Below the pieces are notes generated by a model. The model saw nothing but the letters and a program-made list of their open reading frames with translations, did no database searches and was not told the origin of the DNA. This document shows positions 1-9,525 of a stretch of DNA of 15,097 bases, one piece after another. Source of the DNA: Rhodospirillales bacterium Alpha_05 (lineage in GTDB: Bacteria > Pseudomonadota > Alphaproteobacteria > Rhodospirillales > Rhodospirillaceae); NCBI GenBank assembly GCA_001603335.1, contig LUYR01000268.1, positions 1 to 15,097 of the forward strand, given 5' to 3'. How positions within the stretch are numbered: the first letter of the stretch is position 1; the number at the start of each line of letters is the position of its first letter. A program made the translations under genes and the position numbers.

Positions 1-882
1 GTCACCGAGCCGTCGAGCTGGCGCGCGATCTCGCCGCTCACCGGCTGGCTTGCGTCCCACGGCCTGGTCGGGATCTCGGGCATCGACACCCGCCAGCTCA
101 CCCGCCGCATCCGCGAGCTGGGCGCGCCGCACGGCGTGATCGCCCACTCCGAGAGCGGCGAGTTCGACCTCGACGCGCTCCTGGCGCAGGCGAAGGCATG
201 GCCGGGCCTGAACGGCATGGACCTCGCCAAGGAAGTTTCCTGCAGCCAGACCTACACCTGGGACGAGGCGCTGTGGAGCCTGGGCGGCGGCTACGCCCGC
301 CAGGAGAACCCGCAATATCATGTCGTCGCCGTCGACTACGGTGCGAAGCGCAACATCCTGCGCTGCCTCGCCGCCGCCGGCTGCAAGGTGACGGTGGTTC
401 CGGCCAATGCCACGGCCGAGGACATCCTCCGCCACAAGCCCGACGGCGTGTTCCTCTCCAACGGCCCGGGCGACCCGGCGGCCACCGGCGAATACGCGGT
501 GCCGGTGATCCAGGACCTGATCAAGGCCGACATGCCGATCTTCGGCATCTGCCTCGGCCACCAGCTGCTCGCCCGCGCGCTCGGCATGCGCACCCACAAG
601 ATGGCCACCGGCCATCGCGGCGCGAACCACCCGGTCAAGGACCTCGCCACCGGCAAGGTCGAGATCACCAGCCAGAACCACGGTTTCGTCGTCGACGAGG
701 AGAGCCTCGGCGCGGATGTCGAGATCACCCACCGCTCGCTGTTCGACGGCTCGGTGGAGGGTCTGGCTTCGACCAAACTGCCGGTGTTCTCGGTGCAGTA
801 TCACCCCGAGGCCTCGCCCGGTCCGACCGACAGCCATTATCTGTTCGACCGCTTCATCGAGATGATCGCCAAGCGCCGCTGA
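1..882 (+). CDS. carA: Carbamoyl-phosphate synthase small (glutaminase) subunit, 5' end missing
   Basis: This subunit hydrolyses glutamine and passes ammonia to CarB for carbamoyl phosphate, the precursor of pyrimidines and arginine. The reading frame is open from base 1, so the gene starts outside the window. The 293 residues present suggest that about 80-100 N-terminal residues are missing compared with the usual length near 380. The first part (GISGIDTRQLTRRIRELG) is the CarA-specific N-terminal domain. The class I glutamine amidotransferase domain follows, with the nucleophile in FGICLGHQ (Cys codon at 550-552) and the His/Glu pair in SVQYHPEASPGP near the C-terminus. The stop is 56 bases before carB and both genes lie on the same strand, so they are probably cotranscribed. 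Identity is secure from the motifs and the partner gene. Confidence 0.97.
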   Translation, partial: VTEPSSWRAISPLTGWLASHGLVGISGIDTRQLTRRIRELGAPHGVIAHSESGEFDLDALLAQAKAWPGLNGMDLAKEVSCSQTYTWDEALWSLGGGYARQENPQYHVVAVDYGAKRNILRCLAAAGCKVTVVPANATAEDILRHKPDGVFLSNGPGDPAATGEYAVPVIQDLIKADMPIFGICLGHQLLARALGMRTHKMATGHRGANHPVKDLATGKVEITSQNHGFVVDEESLGADVEITHRSLFDGSVEGLASTKLPVFSVQYHPEASPGPTDSHYLFDRFIEMIAKRR

Positions 883-938
883 GGCGTGCCGCTTTCCGTT
901 CCTCCGTCCGCCGCCGAGACTTTTCCAGAGACCATAAA

Positions 939-4211
<3,273 letters not shown>

Positions 4212-4215
4212 ATCA

Positions 4216-4234
4216 CGGCGTTAATCGAACGCCG
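4216..4234 (+). other. Hairpin in the carB-greA gap
   Basis: CGGCGTT (4216-4222) and AACGCCG (4228-4234) form a perfect 7-bp stem with a 5-base loop, five bases after the carB stop. Only a short TTT follows nine bases downstream, so it is at best a partial terminator, or an mRNA end/processing structure that sets the ratio of greA to carAB. Seen in the sequence; role inferred. Confidence 0.4.
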
Positions 4235-4268
4235 CGGCAATTTCCCCTATGGCTAAAGGGTCTCGGGC

Positions 4269-4742
4269 ATGGAGCAGATCCCCATGACTCCGGACGGCTA
4301 CACCCGTCTGGAAGATGAATTGAAGTTTCTGAAATTCACCGCGCGTCCGGACGTGATCCGGGCGATCGGCGAAGCGCGGGAACATGGCGACCTCTCGGAA
4401 AACGCCGAGTATCATGCCGCACGCGAAAAGCAGAGCTTCATCGAGGGCCGGATCAAGGAACTCGAAGACCTGGTGAGCCGGGCGCAGGTCATCGACATCG
4501 CACAGATGTCGGGCGACCAGGTGCGCTTCGGCGCAAAGGTGCTCCTCGCCGACGAAGATACGGAAGAGGAAAAGGAATACCAGATCGTCGGCGCGCACGA
4601 AGCCGACATCAAGATGGGGCGGATTTCCATCGTCTCGCCGCTGGGCAAGGCCCTGATCGGCAAGAAGGCCGGGGATTCCGTCGACGTCGCCACTCCGGGC
4701 GGCCGCAAGTCGTTCGAGATCATCGAAGTCAAATACGCCTGA
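4269..4742 (+). CDS. greA: Transcription elongation factor GreA
   Basis: GreA enters the RNA polymerase secondary channel and stimulates cleavage of backtracked RNA. The 157-residue length matches the family. Start ATG 4269 has AAAGGG at 4255-4260 with eight bases of spacing; a second Met at 4284 is possible but less well placed. The N-terminal coiled coil carries the tip motif HGDLSENAEYHAARE (about residues 39-53), whose acidic residues position the catalytic metal in the polymerase. The C-terminal half (GRISIVSPLGKALIGKKAGD to the end) is the FKBP-like domain. It follows carB by 57 bases on the same strand; carB-greA linkage is familiar in alphaproteobacteria. It probably shares readthrough transcription with carAB. 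Confidence 0.97.
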   Translation: MEQIPMTPDGYTRLEDELKFLKFTARPDVIRAIGEAREHGDLSENAEYHAAREKQSFIEGRIKELEDLVSRAQVIDIAQMSGDQVRFGAKVLLADEDTEEEKEYQIVGAHEADIKMGRISIVSPLGKALIGKKAGDSVDVATPGGRKSFEIIEVKYA

Positions 4743-4761
4743 GCCTGCTTCGGCAGCTTCG

Positions 4762-4805
4762 GAAACGACGAACCGCCGTGGTTGCCACGGCGGTTTCGTC
4801 GTTTC
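4762..4805. terminator. Long hairpin between convergent greA and gntR
   Basis: Bases 4762-4781 pair with 4785-4805 around a TTG loop: 20 bp with one bulged base (the right arm carries one extra T). No T-run lies outside the stem, but the arms contain A- and T-rich parts on opposite sides. It lies 19 bases after the greA stop and 21 bases before the stop of the minus-strand regulator, so it could serve both transcripts, either as a terminator or as a 3'-end protector. Confidence 0.7.
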
Positions 4806-4826
4806 GGGCTGCCGCGTTTGCGGAGG

Positions 4827-5549
4827 TCAGACGGAGCGCAACATCTGCGAGACGTTGATCGCGGTGGAGGCGACGTGCCCCCGCATCGCCTCGCGTGCGG
4901 CCAAGCCGTCGCCGGCGAGCACCGCGGCGAGGATCGCTTCGTGTTCCTGCTGCGACGACTGCAGCCGTTCGGTGTGGCGGAACTGCACCTCTCGGTACGG
5001 ACTGGTGCGCAGGCGGACGCTCTGCGCCACATCGCTCAGGCTCGCATTGTGCGCGCCGCGGAACAACGCGGCATGGAAGCGCTTGTTCACGCACACATAG
5101 GCTTCCGCATCGGCGTTGGCGACGCATGCCGCCCCCTCGCGGACAAGCCCCTGCAACTCGCGGCGCTCTGCCGCAGTCATCCGCCGCGCGCTGAACTCCG
5201 CGCACAGGGCTTCAAGCTCGCCCAAGGTTTCGAACAGGTCGTTCAAGGTTCCGATATCCAAGCGCCGCACCATGAATGCCCGGCGCGGACCGCGTTCCGC
5301 CATCCCCGCCTCTTTGAGGCGCTGCAAAGCCTCGCGCACCGGAGTCCGAGAGACGCCGAAACGCTCGGCCAACGCGATTTCGCTCAGCATGTCGCCGGGC
5401 TTCATGCGGTTGGAGAGAATGCCATCCATCAAGGCCGCGAACACGCGATCGGACGAACGTACCTCACCCTCGTTTGCCTCGGCGTGTTGATCGCCATTTT
5501 CGGCGGCATCGTGGGCGGATGAGTGCATATCAGGAGAAAATCCATACAA
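4827..5549 (-). CDS. GntR-family (FadR/FCD subfamily) transcriptional regulator
   Basis: Probable ligand-responsive DNA-binding repressor of 240 residues. An N-terminal winged helix-turn-helix spans about residues 33-95 (LSEIALAERFGVSRTPVREALQRL in it is the family signature). An all-helical FCD domain follows, with likely metal/ligand residues in VNKRFH (N155, H159), EHEAIL (H203) and GHV (H225). The start chosen is TTG 5549 because AGGA lies seven bases upstream (plus-strand 5557-5560). The first ATG, at 5528, gives 233 residues but has no purine-rich site. The first 30 residues (His, Glu and Asp rich) look disordered. It is 120 bases downstream of the porin gene on the same strand and may be cotranscribed with it or regulate it. 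The ligand cannot be told from sequence. Confidence 0.9.
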   Translation of the reverse strand: MYGFSPDMHSSAHDAAENGDQHAEANEGEVRSSDRVFAALMDGILSNRMKPGDMLSEIALAERFGVSRTPVREALQRLKEAGMAERGPRRAFMVRRLDIGTLNDLFETLGELEALCAEFSARRMTAAERRELQGLVREGAACVANADAEAYVCVNKRFHAALFRGAHNASLSDVAQSVRLRTSPYREVQFRHTERLQSSQQEHEAILAAVLAGDGLAAREAMRGHVASTAINVSQMLRSV

Positions 5550-5565
5550 GTGGGTTTCCTGATAT
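5527..5565 (-). promoter_or_regulatory. Inverted repeat over the gntR ribosome binding site and start
   Basis: ATATCAGGA (5527-5535) and TCCTGATAT (5557-5565) are perfect 9-base inverted repeats with a 21-base spacer, about 30 bases centre to centre. In the mRNA the first arm contains the AGGA Shine-Dalgarno sequence, the TTG start lies in the loop, and the second arm ends on the alternative ATG. It could be a two-site operator for autoregulation or an RNA hairpin that hides the ribosome binding site. The symmetry is direct observation; the function is inference. Confidence 0.5.
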
Positions 5566-5611
5566 TACGCCGCCCCCCGATGCGTCGCAAGCGCGCCACG
5601 CGCGCATGCGA

Positions 5612-5630
5612 GGGCAGCATACCGCTGCCC
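5612..5630 (-). terminator. Possible weak terminator after the porin gene
   Basis: GGGCAGC (5612-5618) pairs with GCTGCCC (5624-5630) around a 5-base loop, 40 bases downstream of the porin stop in the minus direction. No T-run follows; instead there is more GC-rich inverted sequence (GCGCG and CGCGC at about 5591-5605). It may reduce rather than abolish readthrough into gntR, or may stabilise the abundant porin mRNA. Confidence 0.35.
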
Positions 5631-5669
5631 CCGCACCGTCTTCGCAACCGAAAGGGACTGGACCCGACG

Positions 5670-6782
5670 TTAGAAGGTCAGGCGCAGACCCGCAGCGCCA
5701 CCCCAGGCGCCTTCGTTGCCCTTGGACGCATCGCCCGAGCCGGATTCGGCGTTGAAGTAGCCGACCGAGCTGAACAGGTCGACACCCGGCCCGAGGGTAT
5801 ACCGCGCTCCGACCCGGTAGAGATCGGCGGTATCGTCACCCGCATAGATGCCACGCACCGCCGAGTGGGCATAGCTGAACGACACCGCGTAGGGGCCTTC
5901 CGCATAGCCGAGGCCGAGCTCCCAGGCGTGACCGTCCTTGGCCGCGTTGAAGGTGTCCTCGCCCGCGATCATACGGTTGAACGAACCGCCAAGGGTGAAG
6001 CCCTGGTACGACAGCGCGGCGCTGGTCTGGAAGTTATGCACGTCGCCCGGGTTCGAGACCTCGGCGTCGTTGCGGCCGTTCATGTAGTCGTAGCCGACCG
6101 CGGCCTTGACGCCGACGCCCGCAAACTCGCCGCCGTAGCTGAGCGAGGTGGCCCACGCCTGATCGAAGTTGCCGGTCTTCTCGATACCGTCGGTGGTGTC
6201 GAGGTAATCGTCGCCACGGGTATCGTTGGACGGAGTGAACGACACGCCGGCCTGGAAGCCGTAGAGGCTCGGGGTGAAGTAGCTGAGCTTGTTGGCGTAG
6301 TTGGTCGGAGTCTCGTTGGGATCGAGGATCACCACCTGATTGCGCGGCGTGATCTGGGCGACGAAGTCGCTCTTGGTCAGGCCCGCGGTGAGGTACGAGG
6401 CGTCGGGAGCTTCGTTGTGGGTCATCCAGACCACGTCGCGGTACTTGCCGACGATCATCTTGCCGGCGTTGCCTTCCACCCAGGCGTAGCTCCGCACCAC
6501 TTCGGTGTCGTTGCTATCGGCGCCGGCGGCGATCTCAACCTGCGCGCCAACCTTCATGCCGTTGTCGAGGGCGGTCTTGCCGGTGAAGAAGATCCGCGAA
6601 TCGCCCTGGATGTCGAAGCTGTTGACCGGGGTGGAATAGGCGGAATCCTGGCTTCCCGCGGCAACCCAATACTCCATGTAGCCGCCGAGAGTCAGCTTCA
6701 CCGGCTCCGATGCGAACGCAGCCCCGGGAGCGACTGCGAGAGACGACACCAACATCGTGGTTCCGAGCAGTACCTTGTTCAT
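5670..6782 (-). CDS. Outer-membrane porin (general Gram-negative porin type)
   Basis: Predicted trimeric beta-barrel channel for small hydrophilic solutes in the outer membrane, 370 residues, within the family's usual size. The start ATG at 6782 has AAAGG seven bases upstream (plus-strand 6790-6794). It opens a clear signal peptide (positive MNK, hydrophobic core, AFA|SEP cleavage after about residue 24). The open frame continues upstream to 7052 but that extension has no such features. The mature protein begins KLTLGGYMEYW and alternates short aromatic/aliphatic strands with Asp/Asn/Gly-rich loops. It ends GAAGLRLTF, with the terminal Phe recognised by the Bam machinery. NGMKVGAQVEIAA and AFQAGVSF-like strands resemble porins of Rhodospirillaceae and relatives. 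Solute specificity is unknown. Upstream inverted repeats suggest regulated expression. Confidence 0.93.
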   Translation of the reverse strand: MNKVLLGTTMLVSSLAVAPGAAFASEPVKLTLGGYMEYWVAAGSQDSAYSTPVNSFDIQGDSRIFFTGKTALDNGMKVGAQVEIAAGADSNDTEVVRSYAWVEGNAGKMIVGKYRDVVWMTHNEAPDASYLTAGLTKSDFVAQITPRNQVVILDPNETPTNYANKLSYFTPSLYGFQAGVSFTPSNDTRGDDYLDTTDGIEKTGNFDQAWATSLSYGGEFAGVGVKAAVGYDYMNGRNDAEVSNPGDVHNFQTSAALSYQGFTLGGSFNRMIAGEDTFNAAKDGHAWELGLGYAEGPYAVSFSYAHSAVRGIYAGDDTADLYRVGARYTLGPGVDLFSSVGYFNAESGSGDASKGNEGAWGGAAGLRLTF

Positions 6783-6831
6783 CTGTCTACCTTTCGAATG
6801 TCCCCGGATTCGCTCCAGGATCGTGAGAGAC

Positions 6832-6896
6832 GCCGAATATGCATATTGAAACGAGGGATAGTCGTCATGTGTGTGGGGCATGTATACATATTCGGC
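6832..6896 (-). promoter_or_regulatory. Paired operator-like inverted repeats upstream of the porin gene
   Basis: GCCGAATATG (6832-6841) and CATATTCGGC (6887-6896) are perfect 10-base inverted repeats about 55 bases apart centre to centre. The likeness extends to GCCGAATATG(C/T)ATA. The left copy merges into the perfect 12-base palindrome AATATGCATATT (6836-6847), the right into the perfect 10-base palindrome ATGTATACAT (6880-6889). They lie 50-115 bases upstream of the porin start, where a regulator could loop or span the promoter. I see no convincing -35/-10 pair. Confidence 0.55.
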
Positions 6897-6968
6897 AACC
6901 GGGATACAAACATCGCTGCCGCCGATGATCAAGCCAAATTCCCGCGCTGTCGGGCCAAAGCCGATAAA

Positions 6969-6988
6969 GTGTGACCATTCGGCCACAC
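6969..6988. promoter_or_regulatory. Dyad GTGTGACC-4-GGCCACAC
   Basis: GTGTGACC (6969-6976) and GGCCACAC (6981-6988) are inverted repeats with one mismatch and a 4-base spacer. The half-site resembles Crp/Fnr-type TGTGA, but the inner spacing is not the usual six bases. It sits about 190 bases upstream of the porin start and is a possible additional regulator site only. Confidence 0.3.
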
Positions 6989-7180
6989 CTCGCTCCGGCA
7001 GATCCGCACCCGCGCCGCGAAAACCGGGCGCAACGCGACGGATCGAGATCAAATGCTAGAAATGCGGGAATATCTTCGACGCACAGGCCCAAAACGTGCG
7101 CCGCGGCGGGGGTGATCGCCGGTTTTCTCTCATGCCAAAGACACGAGAAGCACACCCTGGTACTCAGCCTCGGGTGTCGC

Positions 7181-7254
7181 CACATCCCTCCCTGTGGGAG
7201 GAAACTCCCGGCGATCTAGGCCTCCGGCGACGGCGGCTTTCGGGAGAGTTGGGT
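7181..7254 (+). promoter_or_regulatory. Possible two-state leader RNA ahead of the 7255 ORF
   Basis: Four complementary segments occur in order: CCTCCC (7187-7192), GGGAGG (7196-7201), CTCCCG (7205-7210) and CGGGAG (7241-7246). Segment 1 pairs with 2 and 3 with 4, or 2 pairs with 3 (GGGAG-GAAA-CTCCC) and segment 4 is left free. Segment 4 is the presumed Shine-Dalgarno of the ORF starting at 7255, so the two folds would close or open it. It does not match any riboswitch family that I recognise. The rest of the gap from 6989 to 7180 shows no gene. Confidence 0.35.
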
Positions 7255-7533
7255 ATGAGTACGCGTATCATTCCGCTCCGCAGCGGACGCCTGCGGACCG
7301 TCACGAGCCACCGAACCCGCCCCGGCGGCGCTTCTCCCCGTCACGATATCTTCGGGCTCACCCCGGCCCCCACGCGCACCTCCGCCGCGGGAGCGCGCGT
7401 GGTTGCGCATCGCGGTGCGAAGCTGGGTGAAGACACGGCCAAACGGTTTGCGGCAGAGGCCGACCGCCTCTCCCAGGAGGCAAACGGCCTCCCGACCGAC
7501 GCATGCACCTCCGTCGGCAAGACCCTGGGCTGA
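7255..7533 (+). CDS. Possible small hypothetical protein (92 aa)
   Basis: I do not recognise this ORF. It reads MSTRIIPLRSGRLRTV at the start, is Arg/Thr/Pro-rich in the first half, then becomes helix-like (KRFAAEADRLSQEANGL), with no signal peptide or membrane segment. Support for coding: GGGAG eight bases before the ATG, mostly G/C third positions, and a strong plus-strand terminator about 100 bases after the stop with no other plus-strand gene to use it. Against: no known homologue comes to mind, the whole area is rich in inverted repeats, and high GC makes chance ORFs common. The frame is open from 7096, but the sequence before 7255 looks non-coding. The alternative is that 7150-7663 is a structured non-coding RNA. 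Confidence 0.35.
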   Translation: MSTRIIPLRSGRLRTVTSHRTRPGGASPRHDIFGLTPAPTRTSAAGARVVAHRGAKLGEDTAKRFAAEADRLSQEANGLPTDACTSVGKTLG

Positions 7534-7630
7534 GCCCGCGGTCTGGGAAACGGCGCTTCGGCTCGCCCACGTGGCCGTCGAAGCGCCGGGTGCACCAAAC
7601 TCCCCGCCCGGATTGCACCGGGCTCAACTT

Positions 7631-7663
7631 CCTCCCGTCGGATCGCGACGGGAGGTTATTTTT
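7631..7663 (+). terminator. Strong intrinsic terminator
   Basis: CCTCCCGTCG (7631-7640) and CGACGGGAGG (7646-7655) form a perfect 10-bp stem with loop GATCG, followed at once by TTATTTTT (7656-7663). The T-run is on the plus strand, so it ends a plus-strand transcript from the 7100-7630 region. The convergent lrp gene stops at 7674, but in its direction the hairpin is not followed by a T-run. Confidence 0.85.
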
Positions 7664-7673
7664 CGAGGGTGTT

Positions 7674-8168
7674 TTATTCGGTTTCGGAAACCGGCGCGGT
7701 CGGGATCGGCACGCCCGGCTCCTGCTTCGCCGAGCGAATCGCGAGCGCGGTGGTGACATGCCCGACGTTGGGCGCGGCGGTGAGCTTGGTGGTGAGGAAG
7801 CGCTGGTAGTCTTCCCAGTCGCGCGCGACCACCTTCAGGAGGAAGTCGGTCTCCCCGGCGAGCATGTAGCACTCGCGCACTTCGGGCCAGCTATTGACCC
7901 GTTCCTCGAAGGCACGGAGATCGATTTCGGCGTGGGAGTTGAGCGCCACCTGGGCGAACACCGACACGTTGTAGCCGAGCGCGCCCGGATCGATGGTGGC
8001 GTGATAGCCCTTGATGATGCCGGATTCCTCCAGCGCCCGAACCCGCCTGAGGCACGGCGGGGCGGAAATCCCGGCGCGGCGCGCGAGATCGACGTTGGTA
8101 ATTCGGCCGTCCGCCTGGAGATCGGCAAGGATCTGGCGGTCGACGCGGTCAAGCTTGACCCTTTGCAT
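7674..8168 (-). CDS. Lrp/AsnC-family transcriptional regulator
   Basis: Predicted DNA-binding regulator of 164 residues that probably senses amino acids. The N-terminal helix-turn-helix covers about residues 4-55 (LDRVDRQILADLQADGRITN, then LARRAGISAPPCLRRVRALE, the Lrp signature). The C-terminal RAM/AsnC effector domain covers about 65-145 (REC.MLAGETDFLLKVVARD is the typical core strand and ligand loop). Start MQRVKLDRVD at 8168 matches family N-termini; the frame runs on to 8255, but those residues look like translated promoter. Only a weak GGGGA lies upstream. It is divergent from trxB with a 306-base shared region, an arrangement I recall from other alphaproteobacteria. A possible target is its own gene or trxB. 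Confidence 0.93.
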   Translation of the reverse strand: MQRVKLDRVDRQILADLQADGRITNVDLARRAGISAPPCLRRVRALEESGIIKGYHATIDPGALGYNVSVFAQVALNSHAEIDLRAFEERVNSWPEVRECYMLAGETDFLLKVVARDWEDYQRFLTTKLTAAPNVGHVTTALAIRSAKQEPGVPIPTAPVSETE

Positions 8169-8336
8169 GGACGAAGCGTCCCCCAATTGTCTGCGGACAT
8201 CGCAGTTCCGGCGTGAGTTTGAAATTTTATTACTGGTTTTCCGGAGCCGACACAATGGAAATGCGATGCGATGGGAGCGCGGCGGGGTGCAATTTCAGCA
8301 ACCCCACCCGGCGCGGCGCACCCTCGCGCGTGGCGG

Positions 8337-8365
8337 ATTTTCGCCTTATATGCGTAAGCGAAAAT
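8337..8365. promoter_or_regulatory. Large dyad in the lrp-trxB divergent region
   Basis: ATTTTCGCCTTA (8337-8348) pairs with TAAGCGAAAAT (8355-8365) around TATGCG: 11 bp with one bulged C. It is about 110 bases upstream of trxB and 170 upstream of lrp. A weaker dyad (GGGGT...ACCCC with a GC/GC extension) lies at about 8283-8304. The length fits an operator for a dimeric regulator; Lrp-family self-binding is possible. The rest of 8169-8474 holds no gene that I can support. Confidence 0.45.
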
Positions 8366-8401
8366 ATGGCACGCCGTGGGGTCGGCCGCCGCGCTTCGGG
8401 T

Positions 8402-8430
8402 TTGCGTCCGGGCGCGGGGTTTCCTATCCT
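8402..8430 (+). promoter_or_regulatory. Candidate sigma-70-type promoter for trxB
   Basis: TTGCGT (8402-8407), a 17-base spacer and TATCCT (8425-8430) resemble -35 and -10 elements. A start near 8437 would give a leader of about 38 bases before the trxB ATG. The boxes are imperfect, so this is a candidate only. Confidence 0.35.
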
Positions 8431-8474
8431 CTCGGGCGATCAACCCGCCTAATCCTCTCCTCGAAAGTTTCTTC

Positions 8475-9425
8475 ATGGCAACGCATCACACCAAGGTCCT
8501 GATCATCGGTTCCGGCGCCGCCGGGCTGACCGCGGCGATCTACGCCGCGCGCGCCAACCTGAAGCCGATCCTGCTCGCGGGATTGCAGCCGGGCGGCCAG
8601 CTCACCATCACCACCGACGTCGAGAACTTCCCGGGCTTCCCCGACGGCGTGCAGGGCCCCGAACTGATGGAGCGGATGCAGGCGCAGGCCGAGCGCGTCG
8701 GCACCGAGGTGATCTACGACCTGATCACCGAGGTCGACTTCTCCAAGCGGCCGTTCCGCTGCGTTTCGGATAGCGGCGACGAATACTTCGGCGAGACCGT
8801 GATCATCTCCACCGGCGCCACGGCCCGCTGGCTCGACATCCCGAGCGAAGTGGAATACCGCGGCTTCGGCGTTTCCGCCTGCGCCACCTGCGACGCGTTC
8901 TTCTTCCGCGGTAAGGACGTGGCGATCGTCGGCGGCGGCAACACCGCGGTCGAGGAGGCGATCTTCCTCACCAACCACGCGAGCTCGGTCACCCTGATCC
9001 ACCGCCGCGACAGCCTGCGCGCCGAGCGGGTGATGCAGGACCATCTGTTCGCCAACCCCAAGGTCAAGGTGATCTGGGATTCGGTGGTCGACGAGGTGAA
9101 GGGCTCCGAGTCGCCCAAGTCGGTGACCGGCCTGCGCCTGCGCAACGTCAACACCGGCGAAACCAGCGAGATCGACGTCGCCGGGCTGTTCGTCGCCATC
9201 GGCCACACCCCGAACACCGCAATGTTCAAGGACGTGCTCGACATGGACGCCGAGGGCTACCTGATCACCAAGCCGGATTCCACCGCCACCAACGTCCCCG
9301 GCGTGTTCGCCGCGGGCGACGTCCAGGATCACATCTTCCGCCAGGCGATCACCGCCGCCGGCACCGGCTGCATGGCCGCGATCGAGGCCGACCGCTTCCT
9401 CGTCGACCACGGCAAGATCGCCTGA
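8475..9425 (+). CDS. trxB: Thioredoxin reductase (NADPH)
   Basis: FAD enzyme that passes electrons from NADPH to thioredoxin in the cytoplasm. The 316-residue length is standard. FAD-binding GSGAAG is at residues 12-17, the redox-active CATC at 136-139, the NADPH-binding GGGNTA at 153-158 with HRRDSLRA at 176-183 (the Arg residues read the 2'-phosphate), and the FAD-closing GDVQD at 281-285 before the IFRQAITAAGTGCMAA helix. The residue after CATCD is Ala, where many homologues have Gly; it should not abolish activity. Start ATG 8475 gives MATHHTKVLIIGSG; the upstream extension to 8376 is not protein-like. The ribosome binding site is weak (GAAAG). It lies between an lrp gene and a lysR gene. 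Confidence 0.97.
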   Translation: MATHHTKVLIIGSGAAGLTAAIYAARANLKPILLAGLQPGGQLTITTDVENFPGFPDGVQGPELMERMQAQAERVGTEVIYDLITEVDFSKRPFRCVSDSGDEYFGETVIISTGATARWLDIPSEVEYRGFGVSACATCDAFFFRGKDVAIVGGGNTAVEEAIFLTNHASSVTLIHRRDSLRAERVMQDHLFANPKVKVIWDSVVDEVKGSESPKSVTGLRLRNVNTGETSEIDVAGLFVAIGHTPNTAMFKDVLDMDAEGYLITKPDSTATNVPGVFAAGDVQDHIFRQAITAAGTGCMAAIEADRFLVDHGKIA

Positions 9426-9449
9426 TCCGCGATAAAACCTTCGGCTGCT

Positions 9450-9478
9450 TGCGGGCGCGTCTTGCCGCGCCCGCAGGT
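9450..9478 (+). terminator. Terminator-like hairpin after trxB
   Basis: TGCGGGCGCG (9450-9459) and CGCGCCCGCA (9466-9475) form a perfect 10-bp stem with a 6-base loop, 24 bases after the trxB stop. Only GGTTT follows, so termination may be partial; the LysR gene begins about 50 bases on. Confidence 0.65.
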
Positions 9479-9525
9479 TTCAGCATAAGCTTTGGCGGGA
9501 ATTGATTTTTTCCGACAGGACGGAC

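Noticed and set aside
198..938. Upstream extension of the carB frame through carA
   Set aside because: It is an out-of-frame, Arg/Pro-rich reading of carA; CarB starts at 939 by family N-terminus, so there is no CarA-CarB fusion.
5523..6974. 483-codon plus-strand frame opposite the porin
   Set aside because: Shadow of the porin; the minus-strand gene has a ribosome binding site, signal peptide and terminal Phe.
7100..7663. tmRNA, RNase P RNA, SRP RNA or 6S RNA in the structured gap
   Set aside because: I looked for the tag and T-loop/CCA parts of tmRNA, the conserved RNase P core and the SRP apical loop and found none of them; no 6S-like pattern was recognised.
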